Under the pieces are notes generated by a model. It worked only from the letters and a program-made list of their open reading frames with translations. It did no database searches and was not told where the DNA came from. This document shows, one piece after another, positions 42,813 to 51,961 of a stretch of DNA of 64,000 nucleotides. The position numbers and the translations under genes are program-made. Position 1 is the first letter of the stretch. Every line of letters begins with the position of its first letter. The stretch lies in the NCBI GenBank assembly GCA_934486705.1, contig CAKSQS010000009.1, forward strand, positions 1-64,000, in the 5' to 3' direction. Source of the stretch: an uncultured Eubacteriales bacterium. Its GTDB lineage: Bacteria > Bacillota > Clostridia > Oscillospirales > Acutalibacteraceae.

Positions 42813-42826
42813 TCGCCTCCACCAAA
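42813..42826 (+). repeat. Right attachment-site repeat matching the tmRNA 3' end
   Basis: TCGCCTCCACCAAA, identical to 17376-17389 and including the CCACCA end of tmRNA. Upstream GGGGAGTTCTAAAGGG weakly resembles the tmRNA T-arm. Immediately downstream is a terminator-like hairpin that could be the original tmRNA terminator. It marks the probable right end of the island. Confidence 0.6.
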
Positions 42827-43005
42827 AAATCCCGTTCACGAAAGTGAGCGGGATTTTTTACTCTTACCTCTTACCTCTTACCTCTTCACTCTTACCTAAA
42901 AATAAAATCGGTAACGGGATTTTTGAAAAGTAATATGTAATAGGTGCGGTGCGGACTTGTCGCCGATTGTAAATGCAAGGTTACACCTTGCTCTTTTTGT
43001 ATTAC
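42825..43005 (+). repeat. Left arm of a large inverted repeat
   Basis: About 180 bases are similar (by eye roughly 85-90%, with small gaps) to the reverse complement of 49133-49323. Landmarks in both are ATCCCGTTCAC, AAAATAAAATCGGTAACGGG, TAATAGGTGCGGTGCGG and TGCAAGGTTACACCTTGCTC. It brackets the AraC-mannosidase region. Confidence 0.8.
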
Positions 43006-43352
43006 ATATCAAAAGAAAACGCCCATACAGGTTATGCCTGTATGGGCTGATTTGCACTTATTATTCCTTAACATCAGGCAGACTCGCAAGTAAGAACGCA
43101 GGTATGACCGCCTACCAAACAACCTGCAAAAGCATTGTCGAAGAGCCTATTGCGTCGGCATAATGCCGTGGCATTCAAACGGCAGACGGTGACGATCGCC
43201 CGGGTCACGGGTATTATTCAGCGCCTGATTCTTACAAGTCCGTTTATAGCACCGAAAGTGTACGGCTGATTGAACTATTTACAAATAAATGCTTTTGGTT
43301 TGCACCGATATTGTAAAGACATACGAGTATTTATATAACTGATAATTCTGCG

Positions 43353-43550
43353 TTATTCTACCTCTAAAACGCAATTTTTAATCACAAAATTGCCGGTCGG
43401 GTTTTCAGGATTTACATGCCTGTAAAAAACTGTGAAGCATAATTCTTTTATATTTTTTAAATCTTCACGCTTGAATTCCTTAAGGTCAAGCTTGAATATT
43501 TTAAAATCGTTGGCAGGCTGCAATGTTTTTTCGTATTTAATTATATCATA
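43353..43550 (-). pseudogene. C-terminal fragment of a lost protein
   Basis: On the minus strand 65 codons without a start read as real protein: YEKTLQPANDFKIFKLDLKE, LCFTVFYRHVNPENPTGNF, VIKNCVLEVE and stop. It looks like the last beta-sandwich strands of a carbohydrate-binding or glycosidase-linked domain. The upstream part is missing, so this is a relic next to the other decayed sugar genes. Confidence 0.55.
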
Positions 43551-43569
43551 TTAAGACAGAAAAATCGAG

Positions 43570-43690
43570 TAGACAATACAATCGGAGTACAATGCTTTTT
43601 TGAAGAAACGGTGCAGTTATCGGCAACGCCCCCTCCGCTCACAATACGTCGGTATTCCTCGCACGCCGCTAAGCAGCGCCGTTTTCTTAC
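43570..43690 (+). repeat. Direct repeat, left copy
   Basis: AGACAATACAATC, GTGCTTTTTTGAAGAAACGG-like, TTATCGGCA, CCTCCGCTCACAATAC and CGCCGCTAAGCAGCGCCGTTTT landmarks recur at 53599-53730 in the same orientation. The repeat ends contain complementary AACGG/CCGTT segments, so it could fold. The two copies flank 10 kb. Confidence 0.75.
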
Positions 43691-43877
43691 AAAATCTTTG
43701 ACCCATAGCGAGAAAATTTTTTCGTTTATGAAGTCAAGGAATGCAACCAAGACGGTATCATAACATTTTTATAAAAAATTCGGAACAATAAAAATACCGA
43801 TACAGCAGCAGAATAGATTAAAATACTTGTTTTTAATAAAAATCGTATAATTTGCGTATTAGTTCGGTGAATTTAAT

Positions 43878-43906
43878 TTGTTTTTTGCCCGAAAAAACTG
43901 TATAAT
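43878..43906 (+). promoter_or_regulatory. Promoter of the AraC regulator gene
   Basis: TTGTTT (43878-43883), 17 bases, TATAAT (43901-43906), 80 bases before the ATG. A second TATAAT lies at 43846-43851 without a good -35. Confidence 0.55.
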
Positions 43907-43985
43907 AATTACAGAATGCCGAAAAAAGCAACAAAACAAATTAAACTTTTGTTTAAGTAATATATGATTTTGACGGGGGAAAGCG

Positions 43986-44807
43986 ATGAATAAGTTCTTT
44001 AAAGTAACGCCTAAAGGTGACGCGGGCCGAGGCTGCGCTATGCGGGAACGGCGTGTAAGCGAAGATTATCCTATCCATATGCACGACTGCTTTGAAATAG
44101 AATATATTTTGTCGGGTAAGGGTGTTTATACTATCAATACCGAGGAATACAAAGCACAAAAAAACACCCTCCTGTTTTTTACACCGTCGGATGTTGCAAG
44201 CCTGAAGGTGACAGAACCGATTAAATTGCTGAATATCAATTTTACCGAGGATTATGTAGACAGTAAGCTTTTGGCATTTCTGGCGGAGTCTAAGGTTATT
44301 CACACCGGAAACAACGTGCTGCTCGACGCATTGTTTAATGAACACAACAGGAAAGGCCCGTTTTACGAGACCTGCGTGAAATCGTACCTGACGCTTATTC
44401 TTGCCGATCTTATACGGAACAATAACAGAGACGGTACTCTTATTGACGATAAAGCTGTGGGAGTTATTGCCGAGGTTGCAAACTATATCCGTGTAAATTA
44501 CAAAAAACCTGTCAGTATGCGGGTGCTTTCCGGGAAATTCGGGTATTCCCCGAACTATTTAAGCTCGCTTTTTCATAAAACCTACGGAGTAACCGTTATG
44601 CAGACAGTTATTTCGCTGCGTCTGGAGCAGGCTGTAAGACTGCTGATTTTAACAGATATGTCAATTACGGACATTTGCTTTTCGGCAGGATTTGAGTCGA
44701 TGGATACATTTTTGCGGAATTTCAAAAAAACGTATAAGAAAACGCCCAAGGCTTTCAGAACGGAAAACAAAAACAATTATCAGTTGGTGGAAAATGTAGT
44801 GCTTTAA
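43986..44807 (+). CDS. AraC-family transcription regulator
   Basis: A 273-residue regulator. The N-terminal cupin sugar-sensing domain has IHMHDCFEIEYILSGKGVYT. The C-terminal AraC DNA-binding domain has NYIRVNYKKPVSMRVLSGKF, GYSPNYLSSLFHKTYG, and ITDICFSAGFESMDTFLRNF then KKTYKKTPKAFR. It precedes the beta-mannosidase gene in the same direction and probably activates it in response to mannosides. Start ATG after GGGG. Confidence 0.92.
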   Translation: MNKFFKVTPKGDAGRGCAMRERRVSEDYPIHMHDCFEIEYILSGKGVYTINTEEYKAQKNTLLFFTPSDVASLKVTEPIKLLNINFTEDYVDSKLLAFLAESKVIHTGNNVLLDALFNEHNRKGPFYETCVKSYLTLILADLIRNNNRDGTLIDDKAVGVIAEVANYIRVNYKKPVSMRVLSGKFGYSPNYLSSLFHKTYGVTVMQTVISLRLEQAVRLLILTDMSITDICFSAGFESMDTFLRNFKKTYKKTPKAFRTENKNNYQLVENVVL

Positions 44808-44834
44808 GGGCGCTGTACTGTCGGAGGTATTCAT

Positions 44835-44977
44835 TTGAAAAGAATTTGCTTGTTCGCATTGTGTTTTACAATAATTATCGGTGCTTTTATTCCTGCGGCT
44901 GCGGCTGAGGCGCAGCAGGCATTGTTGCTTTTGTAATAATTGCCCTGAAAAAGAAGAAAAAGAAAAAAATCTCTTAA
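44835..44977 (+). pseudogene. Frameshifted small secreted/membrane protein
   Basis: A TTG start after GGAGG-type spacing opens a frame with a signal peptide (LKRICLFALCFTIIIGAFIP, AAAAEAQQ) that soon stops. In another frame the same DNA continues GIVAFVIIALKKKKKKIS, a membrane helix and lysine tail ending at 44977. Together they look like one small membrane protein, similar to proteins preceding ABC or glycosidase genes in Clostridia, now broken by a frameshift. Confidence 0.45.
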
Positions 44978-44997
44978 AATCCATCCGGGAGGAAAGT

Positions 44998-47301
44998 ATG
45001 TATAATAAACAAATAACGCTCGACGGCGAATGGACGCTGTACCTTGAAGAGAATAAAAACTGCGCCGGTTTTGCCGATGAAATAAGAACCGAAAAGGATT
45101 TAATATTCCGCAAAGCGGAAAAAATACCGGCGCTTGTTCCCGGAAATTTTGAACTGGATTTGTACCGTGCGGGAAAAACGGAAGACCCGTTTTTCGGTAT
45201 GAACCCGCTGTTGCTTCAGAAGCTTGAAAACCGACACCTGTGGTATGTATGTCATTTTTCTTTTGACGGGAACGCAGAGCGCAGCTTTTTACACTTTGAG
45301 GGAATTGACACATTTGCGGATATTTTTCTGAACGGGGAAAAAACAGGCTCGGCTGATAATATGTTTATTTCGCACGAGTTCCCCGCAAAGGGAATAAAGC
45401 AAACCGATAACGAGCTGATTGTGCATATAAAGCCGACGTGTATAGAAGCGAAAAAATATGAATTTGATATGGATGTTACAACGCACCTGAAATACAACGC
45501 GGCGTCTTTACCGATACGCAAGGCTGCCCATTCGTTCGGGTGGGATATTATGCCGCGCATTGTTTCGGGCGGGCTGTGGCGCAGTGTTTCGGTAATAGAA
45601 AAGAAAAAGGATTACATAAAGGATATTTATTTTAATACCGACGCGGTATCTGAAAATACGGCGTACATCTCCGGCTGCTTTGATTTGGAGCTTTCGGGGG
45701 ACTTCGCGACGGATTATTCGCTTGATATAACGGGAGTATGCGGCGGCAGTAAATTTGAATACCGTGCGGACCGACTGTGGCATAACCGCGGCAACATTGA
45801 GTTTGAAGTGGAAAATACTTTACTTTGGTGGCCCAGAGATATGGGCGGGCATTCCCTTTATCATGTTACAGCCGTGCTTAAATATTGCGGAGCACAGGCA
45901 GATACCTTTGAGTTTGATTTCGGAATACGGACTGTCAGGCTTGATTTTTCAAAGAAGGAGCACGGCGGCAGGAATTTCTGCTTTTATGTGAACGAAGTGC
46001 CGACCTTTATAAGGGGCACAAACTGGGTATCCATGGACGCGTTTCATTCAAGAGACGCAGAGCGTTATGAAAAGGCTTTACAGTTGTTGGAAGAGTCGGG
46101 CTGCAACGCCGTTCGCTGCTGGGGCGGAAACGTTTACGAGGATCACGCATTTTTTGATTTTTGTGACCGTTCGGGCATTCTGGTATGGCAGGATTTTTGT
46201 ATGGGGTGCGCAACATACCCGCAGGATGACCGCTTTGCCGCCATGATTGAGCACGAGGTTGAACAGGTTGTGAAAAAACTGCGCAGGCATCCCTCAATCG
46301 CTTTGTGGGCGGGGGACAATGAGTGCGATGTGGCGGCTATGTTCTGGAAAAAGCATAAGCGCAACCCCAACGATAACCGCATAACGCGCGAGGTAATACC
46401 GGGGGTTTTAAAGCGCGTTGATCCGTGGCGTACGTTTTTGCCGAGCTCCCCGTATGTTGACGATGAGGCGTTTTTGCAGAACGACGAGTTTTATCTCCCG
46501 GAAAATCACCTGTGGGGGCCGCGGGATAATTTTAAGGGCGATTTCTATGCAAAGTCCGCGGTAACATTTGTCAGCGAAACCGGGTATCACGGCTGCCCTT
46601 CCCCGGAGTCTTTGAAAAAATTCATACCGGAGGACGCCCTGTGGCCTATCAACGACCGTGAATGGGCTGTCCATGCCTCCTGCATGGAAATGGGAAAGGA
46701 TAATCCGTACTATTTCAGAAACGAATTGATGACAAATCAGATCAAATGCCTGTTTGGTGATGTTCCGCAGACGCTTGAACGGTTTTCGGCGGCAAGTCAG
46801 GTATCACAGGCGGAGGCGATAAAGTTTTTTGTTGAGCGCGTCCGTGCCGGAAAGTGGGATAAAACAGGTATTATATGGTGGAATCTGGTGGACGGCTGGC
46901 CGCAGATATCCGACGCCGTAGTTGATTATTATTACGAGAAAAAGCGCGCTTTTTCGTATTTGAAACGTTCTCAGCAGCCCGCCTGCCTTATGATGCGCGA
47001 ACCTAAGGACGGAAGATTGCAGCTTGTAGGAGCAAATGAATATACGGAAAACCGCAGGATTTCATATTCCGTAAAGGATGTTGAAAGCGGAGCATATGTT
47101 TGCAGCGGCGAAACCGTACTTACCTTAAACGCAGTAACGGAAATCGCTGAAATTCCGTACCCGGCGGGTGAACAGCATTTTTATTTGATAGAATGGCACG
47201 GGAAAGACGGTACGGGGAAAAACCACTATCTCTGCGGGGAAATGCCGTTTGACCTGAATAAGTATTTTGAGCTGTTTGAAAAATCGGGGCTGAATTATTA
47301 A
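44998..47301 (+). CDS. Beta-mannosidase (GH2 family)
   Basis: A 767-residue cytoplasmic enzyme releasing mannose from beta-mannosides. Start ATG 44998 after GGGAGG; no signal peptide. The N-terminal sugar-binding domain begins ITLDGEWTLYLEEN with VPGNFELDLYRAGKTEDPFF, an immunoglobulin-like domain follows, and the catalytic barrel has TFIRGTNWVSMDAFHSRD, NAVRCWGGNVYEDHAFFDFC, acid/base Glu in WAGDNECD (about residue 440) and the nucleophile Glu in FVSETGYHG (about 524). The AraC gene upstream likely controls it. Neighbouring GH20 and ROK genes are decayed, so this is the survivor of a mannoside or N-glycan cluster. Confidence 0.94.
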   Translation: MYNKQITLDGEWTLYLEENKNCAGFADEIRTEKDLIFRKAEKIPALVPGNFELDLYRAGKTEDPFFGMNPLLLQKLENRHLWYVCHFSFDGNAERSFLHFEGIDTFADIFLNGEKTGSADNMFISHEFPAKGIKQTDNELIVHIKPTCIEAKKYEFDMDVTTHLKYNAASLPIRKAAHSFGWDIMPRIVSGGLWRSVSVIEKKKDYIKDIYFNTDAVSENTAYISGCFDLELSGDFATDYSLDITGVCGGSKFEYRADRLWHNRGNIEFEVENTLLWWPRDMGGHSLYHVTAVLKYCGAQADTFEFDFGIRTVRLDFSKKEHGGRNFCFYVNEVPTFIRGTNWVSMDAFHSRDAERYEKALQLLEESGCNAVRCWGGNVYEDHAFFDFCDRSGILVWQDFCMGCATYPQDDRFAAMIEHEVEQVVKKLRRHPSIALWAGDNECDVAAMFWKKHKRNPNDNRITREVIPGVLKRVDPWRTFLPSSPYVDDEAFLQNDEFYLPENHLWGPRDNFKGDFYAKSAVTFVSETGYHGCPSPESLKKFIPEDALWPINDREWAVHASCMEMGKDNPYYFRNELMTNQIKCLFGDVPQTLERFSAASQVSQAEAIKFFVERVRAGKWDKTGIIWWNLVDGWPQISDAVVDYYYEKKRAFSYLKRSQQPACLMMREPKDGRLQLVGANEYTENRRISYSVKDVESGAYVCSGETVLTLNAVTEIAEIPYPAGEQHFYLIEWHGKDGTGKNHYLCGEMPFDLNKYFELFEKSGLNY

Positions 47302-47324
47302 ATAAAATTTACGGGGAGAAAACG

Positions 47325-47685
47325 ATGAATAACATTACACTGGCACCTATGCCCAAACAGCTTGAAATGAAGAAAGGTGAATTTCTATTTCCCGTAAGCG
47401 GGTATGTCTCGGTGGATAATATTGAGCTTTTACGGTCTGTGGAAATTTCACTGCAGAAACATCTTTCTTTTTTTAGAGGTCGTTAAAGGCGAATACGGGC
47501 ATGAAAAGCCGGTCGTTTGTATTTCGTGCAGCCGTAAGCTTAAAAATGAAGAATATATTCTGGAAATTACCGAGGAAGAAATATATATTCAATACGGTTC
47601 GCCGGCTGCGGCATTTTACGGAATGATGACTTTAAATCAGCTTGCGTCGGGGCGCTTGAACCGAGGTCATAGTATTACCGTATGA
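47325..47685 (+). pseudogene. Beta-N-acetylhexosaminidase (GH20) N-terminal remnant
   Basis: From an ATG after GGGGAG a frame reads MNNITLAPMPKQLEMKKGEF and continues to EISLQKHLSFF, then shifts frame near 47470 and goes on VVKGEYGHEKPVVCISC, EEYILEITEEEIYIQYGSPA, AAFYGMMTLNQL. This is the GH20b domain before the catalytic barrel, ending at 47685. The GH20 catalytic domain is missing. The gene is broken by one frameshift and a large deletion. Confidence 0.75.
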
Positions 47686-47695
47686 CGAAGCGGAA

Positions 47696-47893
47696 ATGAC
47701 CTCGGTTGATTATGACAGCGATTTAAGCGAATCTGTACACACCGTATTGTGTATTGATTGCGCCATGAGCTATACCGGTCTTGTTGTAGGCGGCGACAGT
47801 CTGAAACAGTTTGAAATCAACGGCAGTAAACCGTATCGTTTAGCGGTTCGGTTAAAACTGAAAAATACAACCGAAAAGGATAAAATACGGTAG
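47696..47893 (+). pseudogene. Unidentified gene fragment
   Basis: A 65-codon frame (MTSVDYDSDLSESVHTVLCI, CAMSYTGLVVGGDSLKQFEI, RLAVRLKLKNTTEK) begins 10 bases after the GH20 remnant. No family is recognised. It lies inside a decayed region and could be a fragment of another glycosidase gene. Confidence 0.3.
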
Positions 47894-47931
47894 CAAGACC
47901 CGATTTCGCAGGTATAAAAGGAAGGTTTGAA

Positions 47932-48885
47932 TTGATTTTAGGCTTTGATATAGGCGGCACAAGGTGCGCGGTGATAAAGGCTGAAGCAGACGGAAAGCTA
48001 ACATTTGTTCCCTACGCAAGCTTTATGCTTATATCGTCCGAAACGGCGGTTATAATACTGCAAAGAAAGCTGTTAGAGCTTAAAAGACCTTGTAAGATAG
48101 AGCTTGAATTTTCGTTTAATGCCGAAAGCGGAGCGCTGACGGATAACATCTGTCTGTGCGCCGAAACACCCGAAAGCTTTGAGCTTTTGATAAACGGCAA
48201 GCCGTTTGAGTTTAAGGACTGCGGATATTACATTGATAAGTCCATAAGAAAAAGCAATATTTCGGAGTATGTCGTACAGGGTAAAAATACAATAATCCTA
48301 AAGGGCGAGTTTTACCAAAGTGAGGATGTATACCGCGTATTATTCACACCGGGTATACACGAAAGCGAATTAAACAAGCTGACCTACGATACAGAGCTTG
48401 AAAGCACTTATATAACAGGCTCGTTCAGAGTAAGAGCGGAGGATGAAATAAGCTGTGGCGAGCGCAAATCAATATTTGCCGGCAAACACTTCATACTGAC
48501 CGAAATGCCGAAAACGGTAGATATTTCAAAAATAACCGAAAGCGGATTTTGGCTTTTCTCGGGCGCAATGGAGCTTACAGGCAATATTTCCGTAAATAAA
48601 AAGGAAAACACAAAATATGTGCTTTTACTTAAAAAGCTGAACGCGCCCGCCGCAAGGTTAGAGGTGAACGGTAAAAAAGCCGCAATCTTAATGTTTGCGC
48701 CGTTTAATGTCGATATAACCGAATACCTTAAAAACGGCAAAAACGAAATTAAAATTACCCTGCTCTCGGGCAACCGCAATCTTTTAGAGCCGCACCACAA
48801 GCCGCAGGGGGAAATTTACAGCGTTGGCCCGTCAACCTTTACCGATAAATACGGTTGGGCGGATGATAAATCTCAGCCCGCATGA
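47932..48885 (+). pseudogene. Chimera of ROK-kinase start and glycosidase C-terminus
   Basis: A 317-residue open frame from TTG 47932 after AAAGGAAGG. Residues 1-20, MILGFDIGGTRCAVIKAEAD, are the phosphate-binding start of a ROK sugar kinase. From about residue 30 the sequence is different: ELEFSFNAESGALTDNICLC, FELLINGKPFEFKDCGYYID, and a GH2-type sugar-binding C-terminal domain (LEVNGKKAAILMFAPFNVDI). A deletion seems to have joined the start of one gene to the end of another. It may be expressed but should be neither a kinase nor a complete hydrolase. Confidence 0.6.
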
Positions 48886-48888
48886 ACT

Positions 48889-49132
48889 GATAATTACAGC
48901 TTTGTAAAGTTTGGAATAGTGCAAAAACCGGACTTATTGGGATAAAAATTATTCCTTTGCACACCTGCAAATATATATGTATTCTGCGTTCGAGCCTGCC
49001 GCAGATACGGAAACAGGATAAGGTGTGGGAAGACTACGAAAAAGATTTTTTGCATTTTTTTGCACGAATTTAAACCCTTACATAAATTCAGCGTGAAGTA
49101 ATATTGCGCAGACGGTAAATGTTTATATCGCC
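48889..49132. other. Gene-free stretch before the right inverted-repeat arm
   Basis: No gene, promoter or hairpin of note is seen in these bases; the composition is A/T-rich. It is followed by the right arm of the large inverted repeat and by 49324-49455, which is also empty apart from the end of the recombinase operon. Confidence 0.5.
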
Positions 49133-49323
49133 GTAATACAAAAAGAGCAAGGTGTAACCTTGCATTTATAATCGGCGGCAAAGCCGCACCGCACCTATTA
49201 CCTCTTACATATTACTTATTACTTCCCAAAAATCCCGTTACCGATTTTATTTTGAGGTAAGAGGTAATAGTGAAGAGGTAAGAAGTAAAAATCCCGTTCA
49301 CAAAAGTGAACGGGATTTTTGTG
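49133..49323 (-). repeat. Right arm of a large inverted repeat
   Basis: Reverse-complement relative of 42825-43005. It contains the hairpin ATCCCGTTCAC/GTGAACGGGAT and TTACCTC-type simple repeats. With its partner it encloses about 6.1 kb. Confidence 0.8.
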
Positions 49324-49455
49324 TCGATTTTACAGAAAAGCAAACATCTAAAATTCCTTTTTAAACGCAGATAATTACCCTTTTCTTATCACTGTAATTA
49401 TTATAGCGCAAAAGGGCGATTTTTGCAAGCATTTTTTGAAAATATTTATACCTTT

Positions 49456-51093
49456 TTAAGCATAAATAGGCTCTGTAATTTTCACGTCGCCTTTGAGGGT
49501 TATTACTATTTTCATATCCTCTGTAACCGTGATACTGCTCACCAAATACCGTATAATTTCATCGTTATATTCCGTAAACCCAATTTCTTCATCGGAAATA
49601 CAGGCCTCGATTTTTTCAAGCTCGGTTTTGTATTCCGGGCTTTTGTCAATTTGTGCTTTGAGTTCGACCATTTGGTTTCTCACATCGGCAATCGAGGCAT
49701 AGCACTTATTTATTTCCTCAATATAAAGGTTTTTGTTTCCGCCGGTTGCAAGGCACATTTTTTCGGCGGTTTCCGCCCTGGCTTTAAGCTCGTTTATCAT
49801 ATTATCAAGCGACCGGTATTCAAGCAGCAGCCGATTATCCGACAGGGAATAGGCAAGTAATGTTTTAACCGTGTTTCGCACGTCATTTTCGCTCGGAATG
49901 CTTTTTGTAAGCCCGCGGCATATTGCAGCGTGTAATATGTGTTCTTCAATTCCTTTTGACTGCGGGCAGGCGTCGTTGCCTTTTTCCATATGATAAAGGC
50001 AGCGCCAGTATATCTTTTTAACGCCGTTTCTTGTCCATGTTTTCCGTCTGAACGGGCTGCCGCATACTCCGCAGAATAAAAGCTCGCTCAATGCGTATTT
50101 GCCGCTGTATTTTCCAAGCTCGGTTATACAGTTTTCAGAAGAGCGTCTCTTTGAGCTTCTTTTGGACATTTCCTTTTTGGCAAGCCAGGCAGTTTCGCGG
50201 TCGATTATGGCGGGGTGATTGTTGGATACCATATAGCGGTCCATTTCGCCGCAGTTCCGTATTACTTTCTTGCTTATAAGATTTGGGTGAAAAGACTTTT
50301 GGTACAGTATATCCCCGACATATTTTTCATTTGTAAGAATAGCCTTTATTCCGGCTTTCGACCATTCATATTTTCCGCGAGAGGTTTTGATTTGCCTGCT
50401 TTCAAGATACTCCTTTATTTGCTCAAAAGTATTTCCTTGTATGTAAAGCGAATATATTTTCTTTACCGCATTTGCCTCTTCCGGAATAATAACTATTTCC
50501 TTTGTAAGCTTATCTCTGCGGTAGCCGAGTAAATTGAAATTGCAGTTGTAGCTGCCGCTTTCCATCCGCTTGCGGATACCCCATTTAATGTTTGCGCTTA
50601 TGTTCTCGCTTTCCGCTTGTGCCAATACCCCGTATATGCCTATATATGTTTCGCTGTCTTCCGTAAGGGTGTTGATGTTCTGCTCCTCAAAATATATCGC
50701 TATACCGAGCGACTTTAAAATGCGGATATATGAAATGCAGTCAACAATGTTTCTTGCGTATCTTGATACGGATTTTATTAGGATAAGATCTATCTTACCG
50801 TTTTCACAGTCGCTTATCATGCGCAGAAAGCTTTCGCGTTTTTTTACCTGAGTTCCGCTTATACCCTCGTCGGCATAAATTCCCGCAAAGCGCCATTTGG
50901 GATTTTTCCGTATATATTCCGTATAGTACGCCTTTTGAGTCTCATAGCTGTTTAACTGGTCGTCAAGATCGGTGGATACCCTGCAATACGCAGCCACTTT
51001 AAGCGGTCTGTTCGGGTCAAACCGTGCGGCCTTGGCAGGGTCGGCGGGTATTTTGGTTACAATTTTTCTGCGTTCAGCCGCTGCCGTTTGCAT
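49456..51093 (-). CDS. Serine recombinase, third of an overlapping trio
   Basis: A 545-residue serine recombinase with catalytic Ser in AAYCRVSTDLDDQLNSYETQ, ISGTQVKKRESFLRM, LILIKSVSRYARN, a recombinase domain (NCNFNLLGYRRDKLTKEIVI, AGIKAILTNEKYVGDILYQK), a zinc ribbon (CGVCGSPFRRK ... CLYHMEKGNDAC) and a C-terminal coiled coil. It overlaps the preceding gene by 20 bases, so the three genes are translated as one unit. Confidence 0.92.
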   Translation of the reverse strand: MQTAAAERRKIVTKIPADPAKAARFDPNRPLKVAAYCRVSTDLDDQLNSYETQKAYYTEYIRKNPKWRFAGIYADEGISGTQVKKRESFLRMISDCENGKIDLILIKSVSRYARNIVDCISYIRILKSLGIAIYFEEQNINTLTEDSETYIGIYGVLAQAESENISANIKWGIRKRMESGSYNCNFNLLGYRRDKLTKEIVIIPEEANAVKKIYSLYIQGNTFEQIKEYLESRQIKTSRGKYEWSKAGIKAILTNEKYVGDILYQKSFHPNLISKKVIRNCGEMDRYMVSNNHPAIIDRETAWLAKKEMSKRSSKRRSSENCITELGKYSGKYALSELLFCGVCGSPFRRKTWTRNGVKKIYWRCLYHMEKGNDACPQSKGIEEHILHAAICRGLTKSIPSENDVRNTVKTLLAYSLSDNRLLLEYRSLDNMINELKARAETAEKMCLATGGNKNLYIEEINKCYASIADVRNQMVELKAQIDKSPEYKTELEKIEACISDEEIGFTEYNDEIIRYLVSSITVTEDMKIVITLKGDVKITEPIYA

Positions 51094-51961
51094 TGCAGTT
51101 TTCCTCGCTTTCGTTGCTTATTACCGCTCCGTTTACAAATTCGGCGTAAAAGATACCGTTTTCATCTATAAGAAACCGAGATATTACCGTTTTTAAAATA
51201 TCTGTTTCTATTCCGGTCATAGGCTCAAGTGCGGTGAGGCAGTCTTTGAGAGCGTCGGTCAGCGCTCCGCCGTTATCTGTTACGCAGCAATTGTATCTTT
51301 CGGCAGCCAAATTGAAAACAGCTTTCTTTGCCTCGTCAAACTGTAAACCGTCGCGTAATAAAAGCGCGCTAAAAAGTCTTTCCGAACGCTCGGTGTCGGG
51401 GCTTGGAATATATGTTTTCCCGGTATGCTCAATGCAGATTATATCCGGGTTGAGTATCGCCTTATTTACAAGCCCTAAAGCGTTTGAAAAGATATAATTA
51501 TCATCGGTGTGCGCGAGTATTTTGCACTTGCTCTGGCATATCCATTTTGTTTCCTTGCCGTAGTTTCTTATACGGGTTATTCTGTCCCCGCAGGCGGCGC
51601 AAACGGTATGATACTTAAAATAGCGTATTATATCATTGTCCTTTTCACGCGCTCCGCCGTGCTTGCTTATACGCATATTCCGGGCTTTTTCAAAAGCTTC
51701 GGCGGATATGAATGCGGGATATTCGCTGTCGCCTGCATAATGCGGGTTTTCAAGTATCCTTTTTATAGCGTTTTTCGTCCATACGGTTTTGTCTTTAAAA
51801 TATACGACCTGTTCTTTTGTCAAACCGTCAGCGATTGCCGACAGACTTTTGCCGGACAGGTATTCATAGAATATTCTTTTAACCGTTTCCGCTTCCGCCT
51901 GATTTACAAAAGGCTTAAATCTTCTTTTTTCGTAACCGAATAAAATCATTCTCAGTTCCAT
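51074..51961 (-). CDS. Catalytic-domain-less recombinase, second of the trio
   Basis: A 295-residue protein starting MELRMILFGYEKRRFKPFVN and going straight into the recombinase domain (EAETVKRIFYEYLSGKSLSA, WTKNAIKRILENPHYAGDSE) and zinc ribbon (CAACGDRITR ... CQSKC). The whole N-terminal resolvase domain with the active-site Ser is absent, and no upstream remnant is present because its start overlaps the preceding gene by ten bases. It is therefore an evolved short form, likely a DNA-binding partner for the two active recombinases. Confidence 0.9.
   Translation of the reverse strand: MELRMILFGYEKRRFKPFVNQAEAETVKRIFYEYLSGKSLSAIADGLTKEQVVYFKDKTVWTKNAIKRILENPHYAGDSEYPAFISAEAFEKARNMRISKHGGAREKDNDIIRYFKYHTVCAACGDRITRIRNYGKETKWICQSKCKILAHTDDNYIFSNALGLVNKAILNPDIICIEHTGKTYIPSPDTERSERLFSALLLRDGLQFDEAKKAVFNLAAERYNCCVTDNGGALTDALKDCLTALEPMTGIETDILKTVISRFLIDENGIFYAEFVNGAVISNESEENCNANGSG

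Larger units (their letters stand above)
42573..43352. other. Gene-free stretch at the right island boundary
   Basis: It holds the att repeat, a terminator hairpin ATCCCGTTCAC/GTGAGCGGGAT (42829-42856), a simple repeat of CTTACCT units (42863-42896), one arm of the large inverted repeat, and a perfect hairpin GCCCATACAGG/CCTGTATGGGC (43021-43047). From 43050 to 43352 no convincing gene is seen. Confidence 0.6.

Noticed and set aside
42863..42896. Short tandem units of CTTACCT
   Set aside because: Too short and without spacers for a CRISPR array; it is a simple repeat that recurs inside the inverted-repeat arms.
43541..43750. 69-codon minus-strand frame across the direct repeat
   Set aside because: It runs through a structured repeat and its homologous copy at 53599 does not keep the frame open.
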